Source of the DNA: Hydractinia symbiolongicarpus
Taxonomy: Eukaryota; Cnidaria; Hydrozoa; Anthoathecata; Hydractiniidae
Assembly: GCF_029227915.1 (NCBI RefSeq)
Contig: NC_079882.1
Location: forward strand, 12,028,001-12,092,000
Direction of reading: 5' to 3'
Length of the DNA: 64,000 nucleotides
Positions 11,949 to 23,600 of this stretch are shown here, piece after piece. A program made the translations under genes and the position numbers. A model generated the notes under the pieces. That model was not told the origin of the DNA. It saw nothing but the letters and a program-made list of their open reading frames with translations, and ran no database searches. Within the stretch, counting starts at the first letter, position 1. Every line of letters starts with the position of its first letter.

Positions 11949-12056
11949 ATGGTGGCCGAGAAGCGAGTGCCGTTTTGTGTCTTGTGTGTCTTCATGTTTC
12001 TTTCTTCTTTTTCTCTTGTATTTACTAGCTTATCGGCTCCAACAACCGTGTGGAAG
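11949..12056 (+). CDS. Candidate first exon of a secreted protein (unrecognised)
   Basis: The ATG at 11949 opens a 36-codon stretch with the shape of a signal peptide: basic start (MVAEKR), hydrophobic core (CVLCVFMFLSSFSLVF), small residues (TSLSAP), then TTVWK. It stops exactly at a good splice donor, AAG|GTAAAA at 12057. No continuing exon was recognised between here and TMCO1, so it may be chance or the 5' end of a gene whose other exons I cannot see. Confidence 0.22.
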
Positions 12057-12505
12057 GTAAAAACTAGAGCTTGCTGCCAATTTCTTCTCGCGAAAACATT
12101 GTTGATACAGGGGAAAACAACAAATCAGGCAATATCAGGGTGTAATCCAAAAATGTAAAATAAGGGCCACTAAATAATCCCAAATGGGAATTTCATCAAG
12201 GTGGTCTTAGGTATTATTGAAATCTTATTCCTTCACAACTTGGGCTATAAATCACATATTTTGTATATAGTGTATGTATATGCAAAATTTTACCTTTTCT
12301 ATTTAGTAGCCAAAAATTTGTTGTTTTATGGAAGAAATGACCACATAGCTAAATAAACTGCACTGAAAATGCTCACTGTAATGGAATATTACTGTCAAAC
12401 TTTTAAAAAAATTATAACTTTAAATTACAGTAAATCCTGTTTAATAATCATATGGTATTCAAAATTTCCCATCTTATATAATTTTGAGTATAGCTATATA
12501 GGTAA

Positions 12506-12962
12506 TTTACGAGGGTGCCGATAAGCCGCATACGCTGTAAAAAGTGCGGGCATTTTCGGGCGAGTTCGGCGTTTTGAAAAAAATTCAAGTATTCGCCCGA
12601 AAAAACCTGCATAGACCCGAACAATGCCCGAAAGAAAAAAAAAAACAGACACTTATATATGATTCAAAAAAACTATAAAAATTAAAATAAACTTACTATG
12701 TTGTAGCAAAGTTCTTAGAAGGATGGTTTTTGAAGAAGTTTACTTTATAAATAACTTATATGTAAACTTTATTAACTCCTTTCTCATCAAGCGCCTTCTT
12801 CCCAACCATCGTCCGCATGGTTTGTTACAAGGTACTGCATTTCGGGAATGTTCCGGGCGAGTTCGGGAAAGTGCGGGCGATTTCGGGGGACAACCGCCAA
12901 TTTTATTTGAAAAGTCGCCCGAGTTTGCCCGTATATATGCGGTAATTTTCGAGTCGGTGAGT
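12506..12962. mobile_element. MITE family B, copy 1 (GAGGGTGCCGATAAGCCGC end)
   Basis: The left terminus gagggtgccgataagccgcatacgc is followed by blocks shared with the copy at 63020: gttcggcgttttgaaaaaaa, gaacaatgcccgaa, gattcaaaaaaactataaaa, tcaagcgccttcttccca, gcatttcgggaatgttccgg. The right end (ccgtatatatgcgg) lacks the matching terminal repeat, so the element appears truncated there. Isolated left ends also occur at 34472 and 39995. Confidence 0.7.
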
Positions 12963-13061
12963 TGGTGAGTTCATAAAAAGTACGGCTGCTGTTTTTCATG
13001 TGGTTATTTTTCTTGATACAGAGGAAGTTGAGTTTAGATCTAACACAGTCTAGATCAGATT

Positions 13062-13140
13062 GGAAGAGGGTCATTAATATATACCGTCCAACCCATGCTA
13101 GCATGGAAAACGGACGTTAAGCCGAGAATGATGATGATGT
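13062..13140 (+). repeat. 3' tail of a LINE/SINE, (GAT)n-ended
   Basis: The segment ccgtccaacccatgctagcatgg followed by aaaacggacgttaagccgag and a GATGATGATG tail recurs in reverse at 34399-34470. It looks like the conserved 3' end of a retroposon with a GAT microsatellite tail. Confidence 0.5.
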
Positions 13141-13778
13141 TACAACCAAGCTGATCTTCACAAGATTCGGTATCAAACAACTTTTTGACATGCGATATTT
13201 TCGAATGGGATGATCTGCATAATTTAGAGAGAAAAAACCATCAAAATTTTAGAATCGCTAAAATTTGTTGGACTGGAATATTTTAAGTATTTATTATCTG
13301 TGAAGATTTTTATGCTCAAACATTAAAGAAAAAAAAAGCTTCCTCTTCTTCATATAGTTTGATCCTTTTTTTTCAGCAGAGGTGGATTTTTTTGTTGAAC
13401 TAATAACGAAAACGTCCTCCTCGCTATCTGAGAGATAAAAAGTACCTAAATTTATTGTATAATGATTTAAATTGATGCTTGTTTGAGAAACTACAGTATT
13501 GTAGGAGGCGATTTTGAACTCGTTGCTTTGACATAATTGTCACTGAACATCTTTCGTTGATCACGTCTGAAAATATAATGTGATGATGATATAATTGCCT
13601 CTTAAAAATTTAATCTCTAGAGTGGAGAGGGAGAAGGAGAGCATATGCATATTATTCCGGATGTCGGCATTCAGAAACTTTTTCAACTCATTAACTCACT
13701 GACTTTCACGCCAACTCATCAACTTACGACTAGAACATTTACCAAACTCTATAATTTTTGATGATAAATATAAATACA
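13141..13778. other. Intergenic DNA, nothing recognised
   Basis: AT-rich; no gene, RNA or shared repeat was recognised. Confidence 0.35.
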
Positions 13779-14217
13779 AGGGTGCTGGCTTGCCGAAAGC
13801 GCCGTATATGTGAGGGCGGCCACGGGCGTTATTCAGGTTTCTCTTCAAGGTTTTTGTCTGTAATCAGCCGGAAAAGCCTGGGCTCTTCCAAAACCGCCTA
13901 AAATGCAAAGTGTGTGAGCTCATTGTTCTTAAATGTTGTTGAGAAGAAGGTGCTATTTTGTCGTTCTACTCTTACTTTATTATTTGTGGAATGTTATTAC
14001 AGCTATTTATGGAATAAATGATAAAAAACAGTTTTTTTAGAAGTCTTCCACTACCACTGCTCAACATTAAAAGAATAAATTATACATGGTAATAAATGTT
14101 TAAAAAAAATGTTTCAGGTTGATTCAGGTTTCTCCGGGTGAAAATTTAAGTTTTTTTAAAACCCCCCTAAGTTGTCCGACAGCCCCGTGGTTTTTGTGCC
14201 GTTTCCGACGAGTCGCA
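13779..14217. mobile_element. MITE family A, copy 2
   Basis: Matches the element at 5134 end to end, from caagggtgctggcttgccg to cgacgagtcgcaccctcg. Flanks tataaata (left) and tctaaata (right) agree at 6 of 8 positions, as expected for an old 8-bp target duplication. The open frame at its right end is not conserved between copies. Confidence 0.75.
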
Positions 14218-14885
14218 CCCTCGTATCTAAATATGCCACTCATTTTCCCCATAACGTTTTTGTTTCTTCTTTTAAAATTTAATGATGCTAACCAGAACCT
14301 AGAAATGTTAATTAGCTAGGATATATAGCTACATCACAGTTGCTAGTCCTAAGACACATTCAAAATACATGGACAGAAATTGCATTATTCATTATATATT
14401 CATTATATTACCAGCCAAAATTTATGCAATTAGATGGTAGGGTTAAGAAAACAAATTATAGCTAGTATTATACAGTACAGTCCAGATGTAAGCGTACGCG
14501 TACGCTCAAGTTTCACACCTTTTTCTCGGAGGCGGTAGTTGTTTGTCTTTTGTTCTTATTAATTATCTTGCGAGTCTTGTAAGTCATTAACTTGCGCGTA
14601 ATAAACAAAAGATTATTGAAGAAAAAATAGCTTATTATAACTGCGCGTAACTATTGTTAAATAGTGTTAACATAACTATTCCCAATAGCATAATTGCAAA
14701 TGTTATCAACTCTATCAAAGTGACACGAAGAGCCATTGTTTAATATTTTTATTAAACAAATGTTTTGCGTGGAAACTAAATAAACTAGCGAGAAGGCATT
14801 GTTGGTGGCGCGGGTGAAATAAAGCTTTTAAGCGATAGAAATTAATATATTTTAACAAAGATTGAAACTTTAATTTTAATAGAAA
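14218..14885. other. Intergenic DNA, nothing recognised
   Basis: No gene or shared repeat was found. A short gcgtacgcgtacgc dyad lies near 14492. Confidence 0.35.
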
Positions 14886-15605
14886 TGTTTTTTTAGATTG
14901 CATTTTAAAACTTTAAAAACGGCGATAGAAATGTTTTTTTAGATCGCATTTTAAAAGTTTAAAAATGAAAAAACGGCGATAAAAAGCGTTTTTAGATTGC
15001 ATTTTAAAAGTTTAAAAAACGGAAAACAGCGATAGAAAAGCTTTGTTAGATCGCATTTTAAAAGTTTAAAAACGAAAACCGGCGATAGAAATGTTTTTTT
15101 AGATCGCATTTTAAAAGTTTAAAAACGAAAAACCGCTATAGAAATGTTTTTTTAAATCGCATTTTAAAAGTTTAAAAACGAAAAACGGCGATAGAAAAGC
15201 TTTTTAGATCGCATTTTAAAAGTTTAAAAAACGGAAAACTGCGATAGAAAAGCTTTTTTAGATCGCATTTTAAAAGTTTAAAAAACGGAAAGCAGCGATA
15301 GAAATGATTTTTTAGATCGCATTTTAAAAGTTTAAAAACGAAAAACGGCGATAGAAATGTTTTTTTGTTAAAAGTTTAAAAATGAAAAACGGCGATAGAA
15401 ATGTTTTTTTGTTAAAAGTTTAAAAATGAAAAACAACGATAGAAATGTTTTTTTAGATCGCATTTTAAAAGTTTAAAAATGAAAAACCGCTATAGAAATG
15501 TTTTTTAGATCGCATTTTAAAAGTTTAAAAACGAAAAACGGCGATAGAAATGATTTTTTAGATCGCATTTTAAAAGTTTAAAAACGAAAAACGGCGGTAG
15601 AAAAG
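14886..15605. repeat. Minisatellite, ~14 units of 47-56 bp
   Basis: The unit reads gcgatagaaatgttttttta then gatcgcattttaaaagttta then aaaacgaaaaacg, repeated head to tail about 14 times between 14886 and 15605. Two consecutive units (about 15345-15440) lack the agatcgcatttt block, showing unit-length variation, and mismatches between units are few. Degenerate aaaagttttaaaag sequence continues to about 15900. Confidence 0.9.
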
Positions 15606-17294
15606 ATTCGTTATATCACATGGGTGATACTATAAAACGTCAAAAGTGAGATTTTTAGATTTTTTCTTTCTTCGGTATTAAAATTTAATTTGTTTTCGAA
15701 ATCTTATCGCGAAGGGAAAAGTCCCGAACGTAGGGTTTTTCCGTTTGCGTTGCTAAACGTTGCTTTTTATAAAAAGAACTTTTAAAAGCTTCGCATGTTA
15801 AAAAATATATTTCGACGATAAAGAAATATTACTAAAAGTTTTAAAAGTAGCATTAGTTTTTTTAAAATATTTAGATCATTGGATTTGTTGTTTTTTAAAA
15901 GAGCTTGTGTTTTTTAAATATATCAGATTAAAATCGCGTTACTATAATTAGTTTCGTTGTTAAAAAAAATTAAAATTCAATGGCCTTCGCGTTTAATTTT
16001 TTCTCGCGCAGAGTATTGTTTATAAACAATGTTTCTTGCTATGCTTTTGTTCTTAACACGAAGCAATTATTTTCGCGCAATTTGAAAGGAACTCGCTATC
16101 CTATTGTTTTTTTTAATGAAAGCAATTATTTTTGCAAGTTGAGCTGGACTGTACTGTACAACGGTACAATTTCACCACTTTTTTTAAAAAAGTTATTATT
16201 TATCTTGCGCTTGTTGTTTTACCACCCTGTTGTGGCTTATTTTAAAGATTAAACATAGGACACTAACAATTGAAAATAAGTTCAGTCCTACCTGCCAACT
16301 CCACCAGTTAGAGTCAAGGAATCCCATGATCCAAAGATTTGATCCTCTGAACTAAGTAAATTACAGTGTTCGTTCTTGTCAGCACTTGCTTTCCTTAATC
16401 TGGGGTAGTTTGCTGTATAGCTCAGATCAGCTAAAGTACCTTTATAGATTTACCGTGCCAAATCAGATGTTTTACGGTCAGATGAAACTGGCATTCACTT
16501 TAATCAACATATATTTGAAATAATCAACCGAAACGTTAAGCTTAACAAACATGACATGCAGAATTCGTTATTTTGCAAGTTTGCATTCTGAATACGAAAA
16601 CTAGAACACATTTATGACAGCATGAGTATCACTCAATTATTGAAGTAAACAAATATGGCAGAAGTAAAGTCCATGGAACACGAAATCCCTGGTTTGTAGG
16701 TCAAGCCTAACTGTCTACTGATGGGACCCCAAATGGTACAGTTAGGTTTGCAACTTTAAAAAAAAAGAAGTAAGGTATGCTAAGGTAATCAATGCAAGCT
16801 AGCCCAATACTATTTTTAAACGCTTCGTTACTTAAAATTGGGTTTACAAAGGTAATGTATATAAGATTCATAAAATCTGGTGAAATTTACCTCCCTCATG
16901 ATGGAAAATAAAATATAAGAAAACATGGGTCTGTAGAAGATATGAAGCATCGTTTCACAGAAATTTCCCTTGCTTATCTGAACATTGTTTTTTTTTATTA
17001 AAGATGGATCCTTCATCACTAAAAGTTAATGAAAACGCGTCATGGTGGTGTAAATGGTATTCATTTCTGTGTGGAGAATTTGTACTTTTGGCAAAGTTGT
17101 ACCACTGTACGCTACACATCTTTTATTGTCTGTCTATCGTCCAGGTTACTAGCTCGCTGAACAAATCAGCAAGTAAATATAAAGCTTCCTATAACTCCAT
17201 ATGATCAAGTACACAAATACATGAATAAAAAAAGCACTCAATTTCATTGACTTAGCCATAAAAAAGACAGGTTTTATTGTATATATATAATTTA
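15606..17294. other. Intergenic DNA with dispersed low-copy repeats
   Basis: The segment at 16460-16760 has related sequence at 52860-53085 (gaaataatcaac, aacattaggttacaaac..., gacatgcagaattc) and at 34528-34620 (gtatcactcgattgctg..., ccctggtttgtag). This is an unnamed interspersed repeat. An ATG at 17004 follows a pyrimidine-AG acceptor and could start a tiny exon ending at the GTATTC near 17056; no function is recognised. Confidence 0.4.
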
Positions 17295-17432
17295 TCTATA
17301 TTATAATACCCGTATACGTCTGTCCATCTGTCACGCAAATTGGTAGCTTAGCTGCGCAAGTAGCGAGACGCACGCAGTACGTTGTAAAAAGGACGGGCGA
17401 ACCCATGGATTTTTCCATGGGCTAACGACTAG
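17295..17432 (+). mobile_element. Mini-Helitron, complete termini
   Basis: The element starts with TCTATATTATAATACC and ends with a hairpin (CCCATGGATTTTTCCATGGG), then CTAACGA and CTAG. It is flanked by A on the left and T on the right, the A/T insertion site typical of Helitrons. Only 138 bp and non-coding. Same family as 48218-48353, 264-393 and, more distantly, 21961-22088. Confidence 0.75.
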
Positions 17433-18484
17433 TATATCAAGAAAGTTGTATCAAATGAAGCCTTAATGCCATTATGCCAGCAAACTGTCATTTCAACAAA
17501 ATTTTGTTTGTGGTATCAGCGCAGTATAGCTGTCATAATTATTTTTGTCAAAGTTATGTGCAGGACTTTCAGGATACAAGGCTCAATGGCTTGCTGTGAT
17601 AACGGTTAACCTTATTCAGTCTGGGGATTTTTGAACATTTTATTAATTTCAGAAGAAGAAGGGATTCCGCCCCACCTTCATAACTATTCATAGACTTTTT
17701 TGAAACTTTACAAATTGATAGTATATACTTATGAAAGAAACACAATGTCAGCACTGTCATTGGTGCTGAAAATTTGTCCAAAATACCACTATCTGCTTAA
17801 ATGTCAATTACTGTAGTCAAATTTTAACATTCTGTTTCAAGTTTTTGACAGCCAAATAAAAGTTATTTAACATATTTTCCAGTTTTTACATAATTTTCAT
17901 AAAAATATGTCGTCCAGGTACATCAGTCCTGGTCATATGAATTTTAGCAGCTGAGTGATACTTCACTTGCCTGGATTGCTGTAGGTGCGGACCTCAAAAG
18001 ACCAGGACTGTCTTTTTATACTATATTTGCTAGAATACTTACGTTAATCTTTATATCTCTTCTCGTCTCTACAACAAAAAAATAAAGTTAATTTTTGTCT
18101 CCATTCCATTATTTTAATAGTAAAGTGCTTAACCCCTCCCTCCCTCGGACAATTTGCCATTAATTGAGATCAAGCCTTATAGTTGGTTTCTTTAATTCAC
18201 CCTTGTTGAGGCCCAAAAGTACTCTTATTTTTATGATATTAAAAAATGAGAATAAAATGCCAATTAAGTTGTTTTTTTGTTTTTGCAACAAGAGAATACA
18301 AAAAAATGACAAACAGGATACCACATAAGGTATTCTGACAAGTCAATTTAGTGCGTTGCTTGTAAAATGAAATTCAATGTTTTTTCTGGATATTCTTTTA
18401 ACCAACTTTTTAACTTTAACTTTTTGTTTGTATTTGGGTTATATACACAATTTCTACAGTTTTAACAAAAAGTTCTATTTTTTA
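17433..18484. promoter_or_regulatory. TMCO1 upstream region
   Basis: The gap between the mini-Helitron and TMCO1. A strong acceptor (ttctattttttag at 18473-18485) sits 6 nt before the TMCO1 start codon. It implies either an intron in the 5' leader or a spliced-leader acceptor. No core promoter element could be assigned with confidence. Confidence 0.35.
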
Positions 18485-18491
18485 GGTCAAG

Positions 18492-19043
18492 ATGTTGGAA
18501 GATACGATACTTATTGTATTTATTGCTTTGGCAACTGCCTTGTTTAGTGAAGGTCTGACATATCTGCTTATTTACCGAACCGATCAGTATAAAAAACTGA
18601 CAAGTGAAGTGGAAAAAAACACAAAAAAGTTAGAAAAGAAAAAGGAAACCATGACAGATATCAGTAAACAAAGTGGACAAAAGAAGAAAATAGAACGTGT
18701 TGAAGAAAAACTAAAGAATCACAATCGAGATTTATCCATGGTGAAAATGAAGTCAATGTTTGCAATTGGATTTACCTTTACTGCTTTGATGGGGATGTTT
18801 AATTCTATATTTGATGGTAGAGTTGTTGCAAAATTACCCTTCATTCCAATTTCTTGGTTACATGGGTTATCACATCGTAATATCCGTGGCGAAAATTTTA
18901 CTGATTGCTCTTTTATATTTTTTTATATCCTTTGTACAATGGCCATTCGTCAAAATGTGCAAAAGATTCTTGGTTTTGCTCCATCTCGGGCTGTCAGCAA
19001 AGCTGGTGGTGGTATGTTTAGTCCTCCTCAACCACCGAAATAA
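18492..19043 (+). CDS. TMCO1: TMCO1, ER calcium leak channel / translocon factor
   Basis: A 183-residue protein of the DUF106/Oxa1-like superfamily, matching animal TMCO1 along its length. In vertebrates it sits in the ER membrane, acts as a calcium load-activated leak channel, and belongs to the GEL part of the multipass translocon. Visible here: membrane segment 1 (about residues 5-27), a lysine/glutamate-rich coiled coil (about 35-85; KLEKKKETMTDISKQ, KKIERVEEKLKN), the family core RDLSMVKMKSMFAIGF, TALMGMFNSIFDGRVVAKLPF (about 80-118), then GLSHRN and a last segment DCSFIFFYILCTM (138-150), with QNVQKILGFAPSRA near the C-terminus. The frame is uninterrupted, so all coding sequence is in one exon. 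The start lies 6 nt after a strong splice acceptor. Length is close to the 188 residues of the human protein. Overlapping frames at 18811-19269 (+) and 18870-19109 (-) are shadows. Confidence 0.97.
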   Translation: MLEDTILIVFIALATALFSEGLTYLLIYRTDQYKKLTSEVEKNTKKLEKKKETMTDISKQSGQKKKIERVEEKLKNHNRDLSMVKMKSMFAIGFTFTALMGMFNSIFDGRVVAKLPFIPISWLHGLSHRNIRGENFTDCSFIFFYILCTMAIRQNVQKILGFAPSRAVSKAGGGMFSPPQPPK

Positions 19044-20611
19044 TGATTTTTGGAACTTAGTGTCACTATATAAACAATTAAAAGATGAAATATACATGAA
19101 CATTGACATTGGACAGGTTTTTTTGCAGAATGATAATTTTGATGTTAAGAGAATGATTGGTTGTATTTTTCGTTTAAAAACGTTTATAAAAAATATGCAG
19201 TGTCTTGGTTTTCTGTTTTTCTTAAATAGGGATGAAAGGATTGTGTTTCAAATAATGACTGAAGGTTGAGCTGGTCACTTTAGTTAAGTACTTACTCTGT
19301 GAACTCGATGTGATTATTAACATATAAATTAAAAAATGTGTTATTACCATGCTTGCATTTCACTATGGAAAAGTAAATTGCCTTCAATTTTATCTGTGTG
19401 CATTCAAGCTTTAAAAATAATAATTTTGTTAAATTTATGAAATAGGGCAGCGAAAGGAGGGGTATGGAATTAGAGCAAAAACAAGAAGCCCTGCAGCTTA
19501 AAGATTTCCGCCATTATCAATAATCTGAAAAAGTACTGAACTTTGAAGAGGACTGAGTAATATGGGGTAACAAAATCATTGAATATTCTAAAACTTAACT
19601 TACATAAACTTTTTTTCTCTATAAGACGATTTTAAAAGAAAAATAATTAAACCTGAAAATTGATAAACAATAAAAACAAAATAAGAACAATGTCAAGGCT
19701 GAAAATTTATCAATATTCTCTTTTTGTCTAAAATCAACTTGGGAAATATCTTTTAAGGTGGCAGCAAATTTTACACAATCAGTTACGAAGGTTATTATCA
19801 GACTATACATTCATATTTTTTCTTTTATAACACACTTGTCACGATTTTATAGTTATAATACATTATCTTTCACCAAAAATATTCAGCCTTAACAGTTCCT
19901 CTTTAAATTAAAATCATGAATAATTAATTAGTTCTGCCGGATATAGTTTAAGTCTATGTGCTTGCAAAAATTGTACAGAAGGAAATGACGTAATTATTAA
20001 AGGGAAATGTTAATAACATCAAAGATGGCGCATTTTGAGACGATCTTCATTATGCTACACTGCACGAGCTTTAACTTGTGATACCATGTAAACTTTAAAA
20101 TAAAGTATTGTTTATTGGATATTAAAACAATTTGTTGCACTGTTAGGATTCTTATTGGCTTAAAACTCATTTTAGCCTTGCTCTCAGAAAAATATCTGGA
20201 AAACGAGGATTTAGGCTTTAGACTGGATAAGTTTTAGGCGTCCAGGCTCTAGGCTGTCTCTATCTACTTACCTATCGATCTCTATATTCCCAGGCGATTT
20301 TAAAGATTCCGCCTTTGCCGGCGGAAATCAAATAGGTGGAAAAATGTTTTTGTTCAATGTCAAGACACTTGCCTTATTTCTATGTAAATTTTGTAAACAA
20401 GTAAGTTCAAAACTTACTTAAATACCAATGTTCTTTTAAATTTGCATGTTAATGTTTTTGCAAATACCTTCTTAAAGTCATGAAACACAACGCTTTATCA
20501 AAATTGAAATCCCTTATTTGTCTTTATTGAATTACTTTGTAGATTAATTGACGAAAAATTATGTGTACTTTATGGCAGTAACATGTTGCCCTTTTTTATA
20601 TTTTTCTGTAG
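19044..20611. other. TMCO1-LIN37 intergenic region
   Basis: Contains the presumed TMCO1 3' UTR and the LIN37 upstream region. No further gene was recognised. A short dyad ttccgcctttgccggcggaa lies at 20308. The region ends in a strong acceptor, cttttttatatttttctgtag, at 20611. Confidence 0.4.
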
Positions 20612-20625
20612 TGTTATATTTAAAA

Positions 20626-23600
20626 ATGGAGTCCAGTGCTGCTGTTGCCACTAATGGTGACATGCAAGACAATGACGTTCTTGATGTATCAGAAGCACGC
20701 CTGAAATTAGATGACCTTTTAAATGAAATTGTTGATAAGACAGAAGAAAGGTAAAGCTTATTTAAAGTTGATAGGTTATCATTTTCGCTATTATCATTTT
20801 CGTGTCATTGTAAACGTTTTATATTTAGTGACTCTGATGAAGACAATGGAGAATCTAGGTATGTAAAAAATTTAATTGAAAACCCATAGAAATACAAAAA
20901 TATAAGTAGATTTAAAAATAGATGATCTTTACTGTTAGTACAAACGTTAATGAAAATTTATAAAACGCAAAATTGTGATACATAAGTGCGAATGTTTTAG
21001 ATTTATTGGAGCAGTTGTCAGTACACCATCAAAAAGACAATATTCAGGTATGATAACTATATAATATTTGTGGGAATTTTAGGCGTTTTAGGCGTTTGTT
21101 GTATCAGTAGGGTTAGAAATTTGAATATATCTTGTAGGAAGAGCACCTCGAAAGAAGAAGAAGAAAGATTCTGTCACAGAAGGTATTTTTAACACAATTA
21201 ATTTTTCTCCTTTATCATAATATTGTATTTTTACATTTTTTGACATCGCGAATCTTTAAATTAATGTAGTGTATAGGTATAAGTATTTAACTGCAACTAC
21301 AAATATCATTGAGACATTTCTGTTACTGAACGTTGCTTGTAGTAACATTTTCACTCTTGTCATTTTATTCAGCTGTGAGAGAGTGTCAATCAAATCTTAA
21401 TATACAAACTATTGTAAACGATTTAACTACTTTTTTTAGTTCATTCTGAATGTTTCTTAAACAGCCTTGTCAATTTATCAATTCAATTTTTGAGCTAGAA
21501 GGTGAAACAACCTATAATATTGTGTTTCTTAATAAACGTGTAATAATATTTTAATCGTTTTTGTTCTGTTGAGTGATAGCTATAGTTAAGTTTCGAAATC
21601 TTAAAATTTGCACCAAAAGTGAAAAGGCAGACAAGTGTGGCTTTATTTTGACAATTCCGCTGTATGAAAAATCAAGATAAATTATAGATTTAAATATTTC
21701 CTTTATAACTATCTTTGGTTTATATTTTTTAGAATTCTTGAATTCGAACAAACGTGAGTATTCACTTCATATGTAATTGTTAAAAACCATTTTATTATTT
21801 TTATAAAATAAGCAGAAGCTTTTCGGACATATAAATAACAAGATTTTACGAATTTAACTTAAATATTTTTTTGTTTTATATTCTTCATCAACTGCGGAAT
21901 TTTAGCCAGGTAATTACCGTTAAATTTATTTTTATATATATATATATATATAGATAATTTTCTATCTGTATATTAAATTACCTGTTATCTGTGTGCGAAA
22001 GAAAAAGGTCGTGCTACGGACACACGAAATAGCGTGAAATTTAAAGAACCGACGATCCCTTGGATTTCTTGACGGGTTAACGACTAAGTTATAATAGACG
22101 GAGCTTCTGAAATACTGTATTATAGGGGAAAATTCATATTGCCAATAAACCAACCGACCTCGGCGCTTATTAAATATGTCAATTTTAGGGTGCGTTTCGT
22201 GTGGTGTACCCCGGTCTTACATCCTCCCCCTGTCCCGCAATTTCCAGAACGATGCGGCGCTCAGGTTTTGGTTTTGTTTAAAGGGGAGGAGCCAATACAA
22301 AACCCGAGGTAATTGAGAAAATATGTAATTCTAAAAAGTTTTTTTTACTTAATTTGGATGTTACTTTATAGTTATATCATCAAGTTGTTCGATCGTCGTG
22401 TTGATTTGGCTCAATTTAACGAAGAAACTCCGCTATACGTCATGGTTCGTGAGTGGATGAAAAACAAACCGTATCTAACGCAACACCCAAGTCTCATGAA
22501 CCAAGACAATAAAACTACCTTACCGGCAGTAACACAATCTGTAAGTGTAGTTCGCAATCTCATCCCCAGGGCTTGTTAAGCTTTTTATATTTGTTCAGGC
22601 CGTCCAAATATAAAAAGCCTAACAAGTTCTGGGGACGAGGTAGTGTAGTTTGCTAAACCTGCTTCTAATTTTATAATTTCAGAATACGGTGTTCTCTCTA
22701 TAACTATATTTTTTTTAGGAAAACACAGATGATTGTGAGGATCAGATCTTGGAGTAAGAGAAGTCTTAAATTACACCAAAAAATTTTCTACCATTTTTTT
22801 TTATTTGTAAATGATTTGGCTTTTATCTTTAGGCTGACTGGTCCTGTAAAAAATGAAGACCAAGCTTATCCGAGACCCTTGCCTCCTGCGTTAAAGACTG
22901 CACTCGTTGAAGACGTAAGTGCGTTATCAAAAAGTTTGACGTTGTCTGAATCGGAAAATTTTTTTTGCCAAGCTGCCGGAGAATGTTGAAAAAAAATTTA
23001 AAAACTGGAAAAATCAGAAAAGTTCATAATTCTGTTGAAACGCTAGAAAAGTTGGGGACAGGTGTTAGTTTTGGTAAAGATTTTTAAGTTTTATGTAAAC
23101 TAATAGACATTGCCGTAGGTGTGGGATGACTTTAGTTAGCAATATCCCCCAAAAGTTGTTTGGTTGAATAAACGAGCAAATGAACCTGCTTAACCTATTC
23201 CAACTCTGTAAATAGTAGATAACGTCTTCGGATCAATTAGGCGTATTTAACCCTCGAGTTACTCTAAAATCTTTCTATTTTAGATAATAGATACTGAGAG
23301 TGATATCGAAGAACTTCGAAAGGACAATATGAGTCGATGGAGAAAAGTTAGAAACAGGTTAGATAATACAAGTCTTTACTTATCCTTGTTTTCAAATCGA
23401 GACAAAGATGCTTCATTGACATAGACTTTTTTTTTTCTTTGCAAATTTGCAAAATTAAATTCCGCGAAACTTATGTAAAAAGTTTGAACCACGAAAATAA
23501 ATTCCACGATACTCATAAATTCTAGATTTTCTTCCTTCTAGAAACCCCTGTTGATTATAGTTCCTATAACCTTATAATGAGCTCTTGTGTTTGCAATGAG

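Noticed and set aside
14886-15605. CRISPR-like array
   Set aside because: Units are contiguous with no unique spacers, and the DNA is eukaryotic; it is a minisatellite.
17004-17056. First exon of a small membrane protein (MDPSSLKVNENASWWCKW)
   Set aside because: It has an acceptor before and a GT after, but no continuing exon or conserved motif was found, so it is only mentioned in the intergenic entry.
18811-19269. 152-codon plus-strand open frame overlapping TMCO1
   Set aside because: It overlaps the TMCO1 coding exon in another frame and has no homology; TMCO1 is clearly the real frame.
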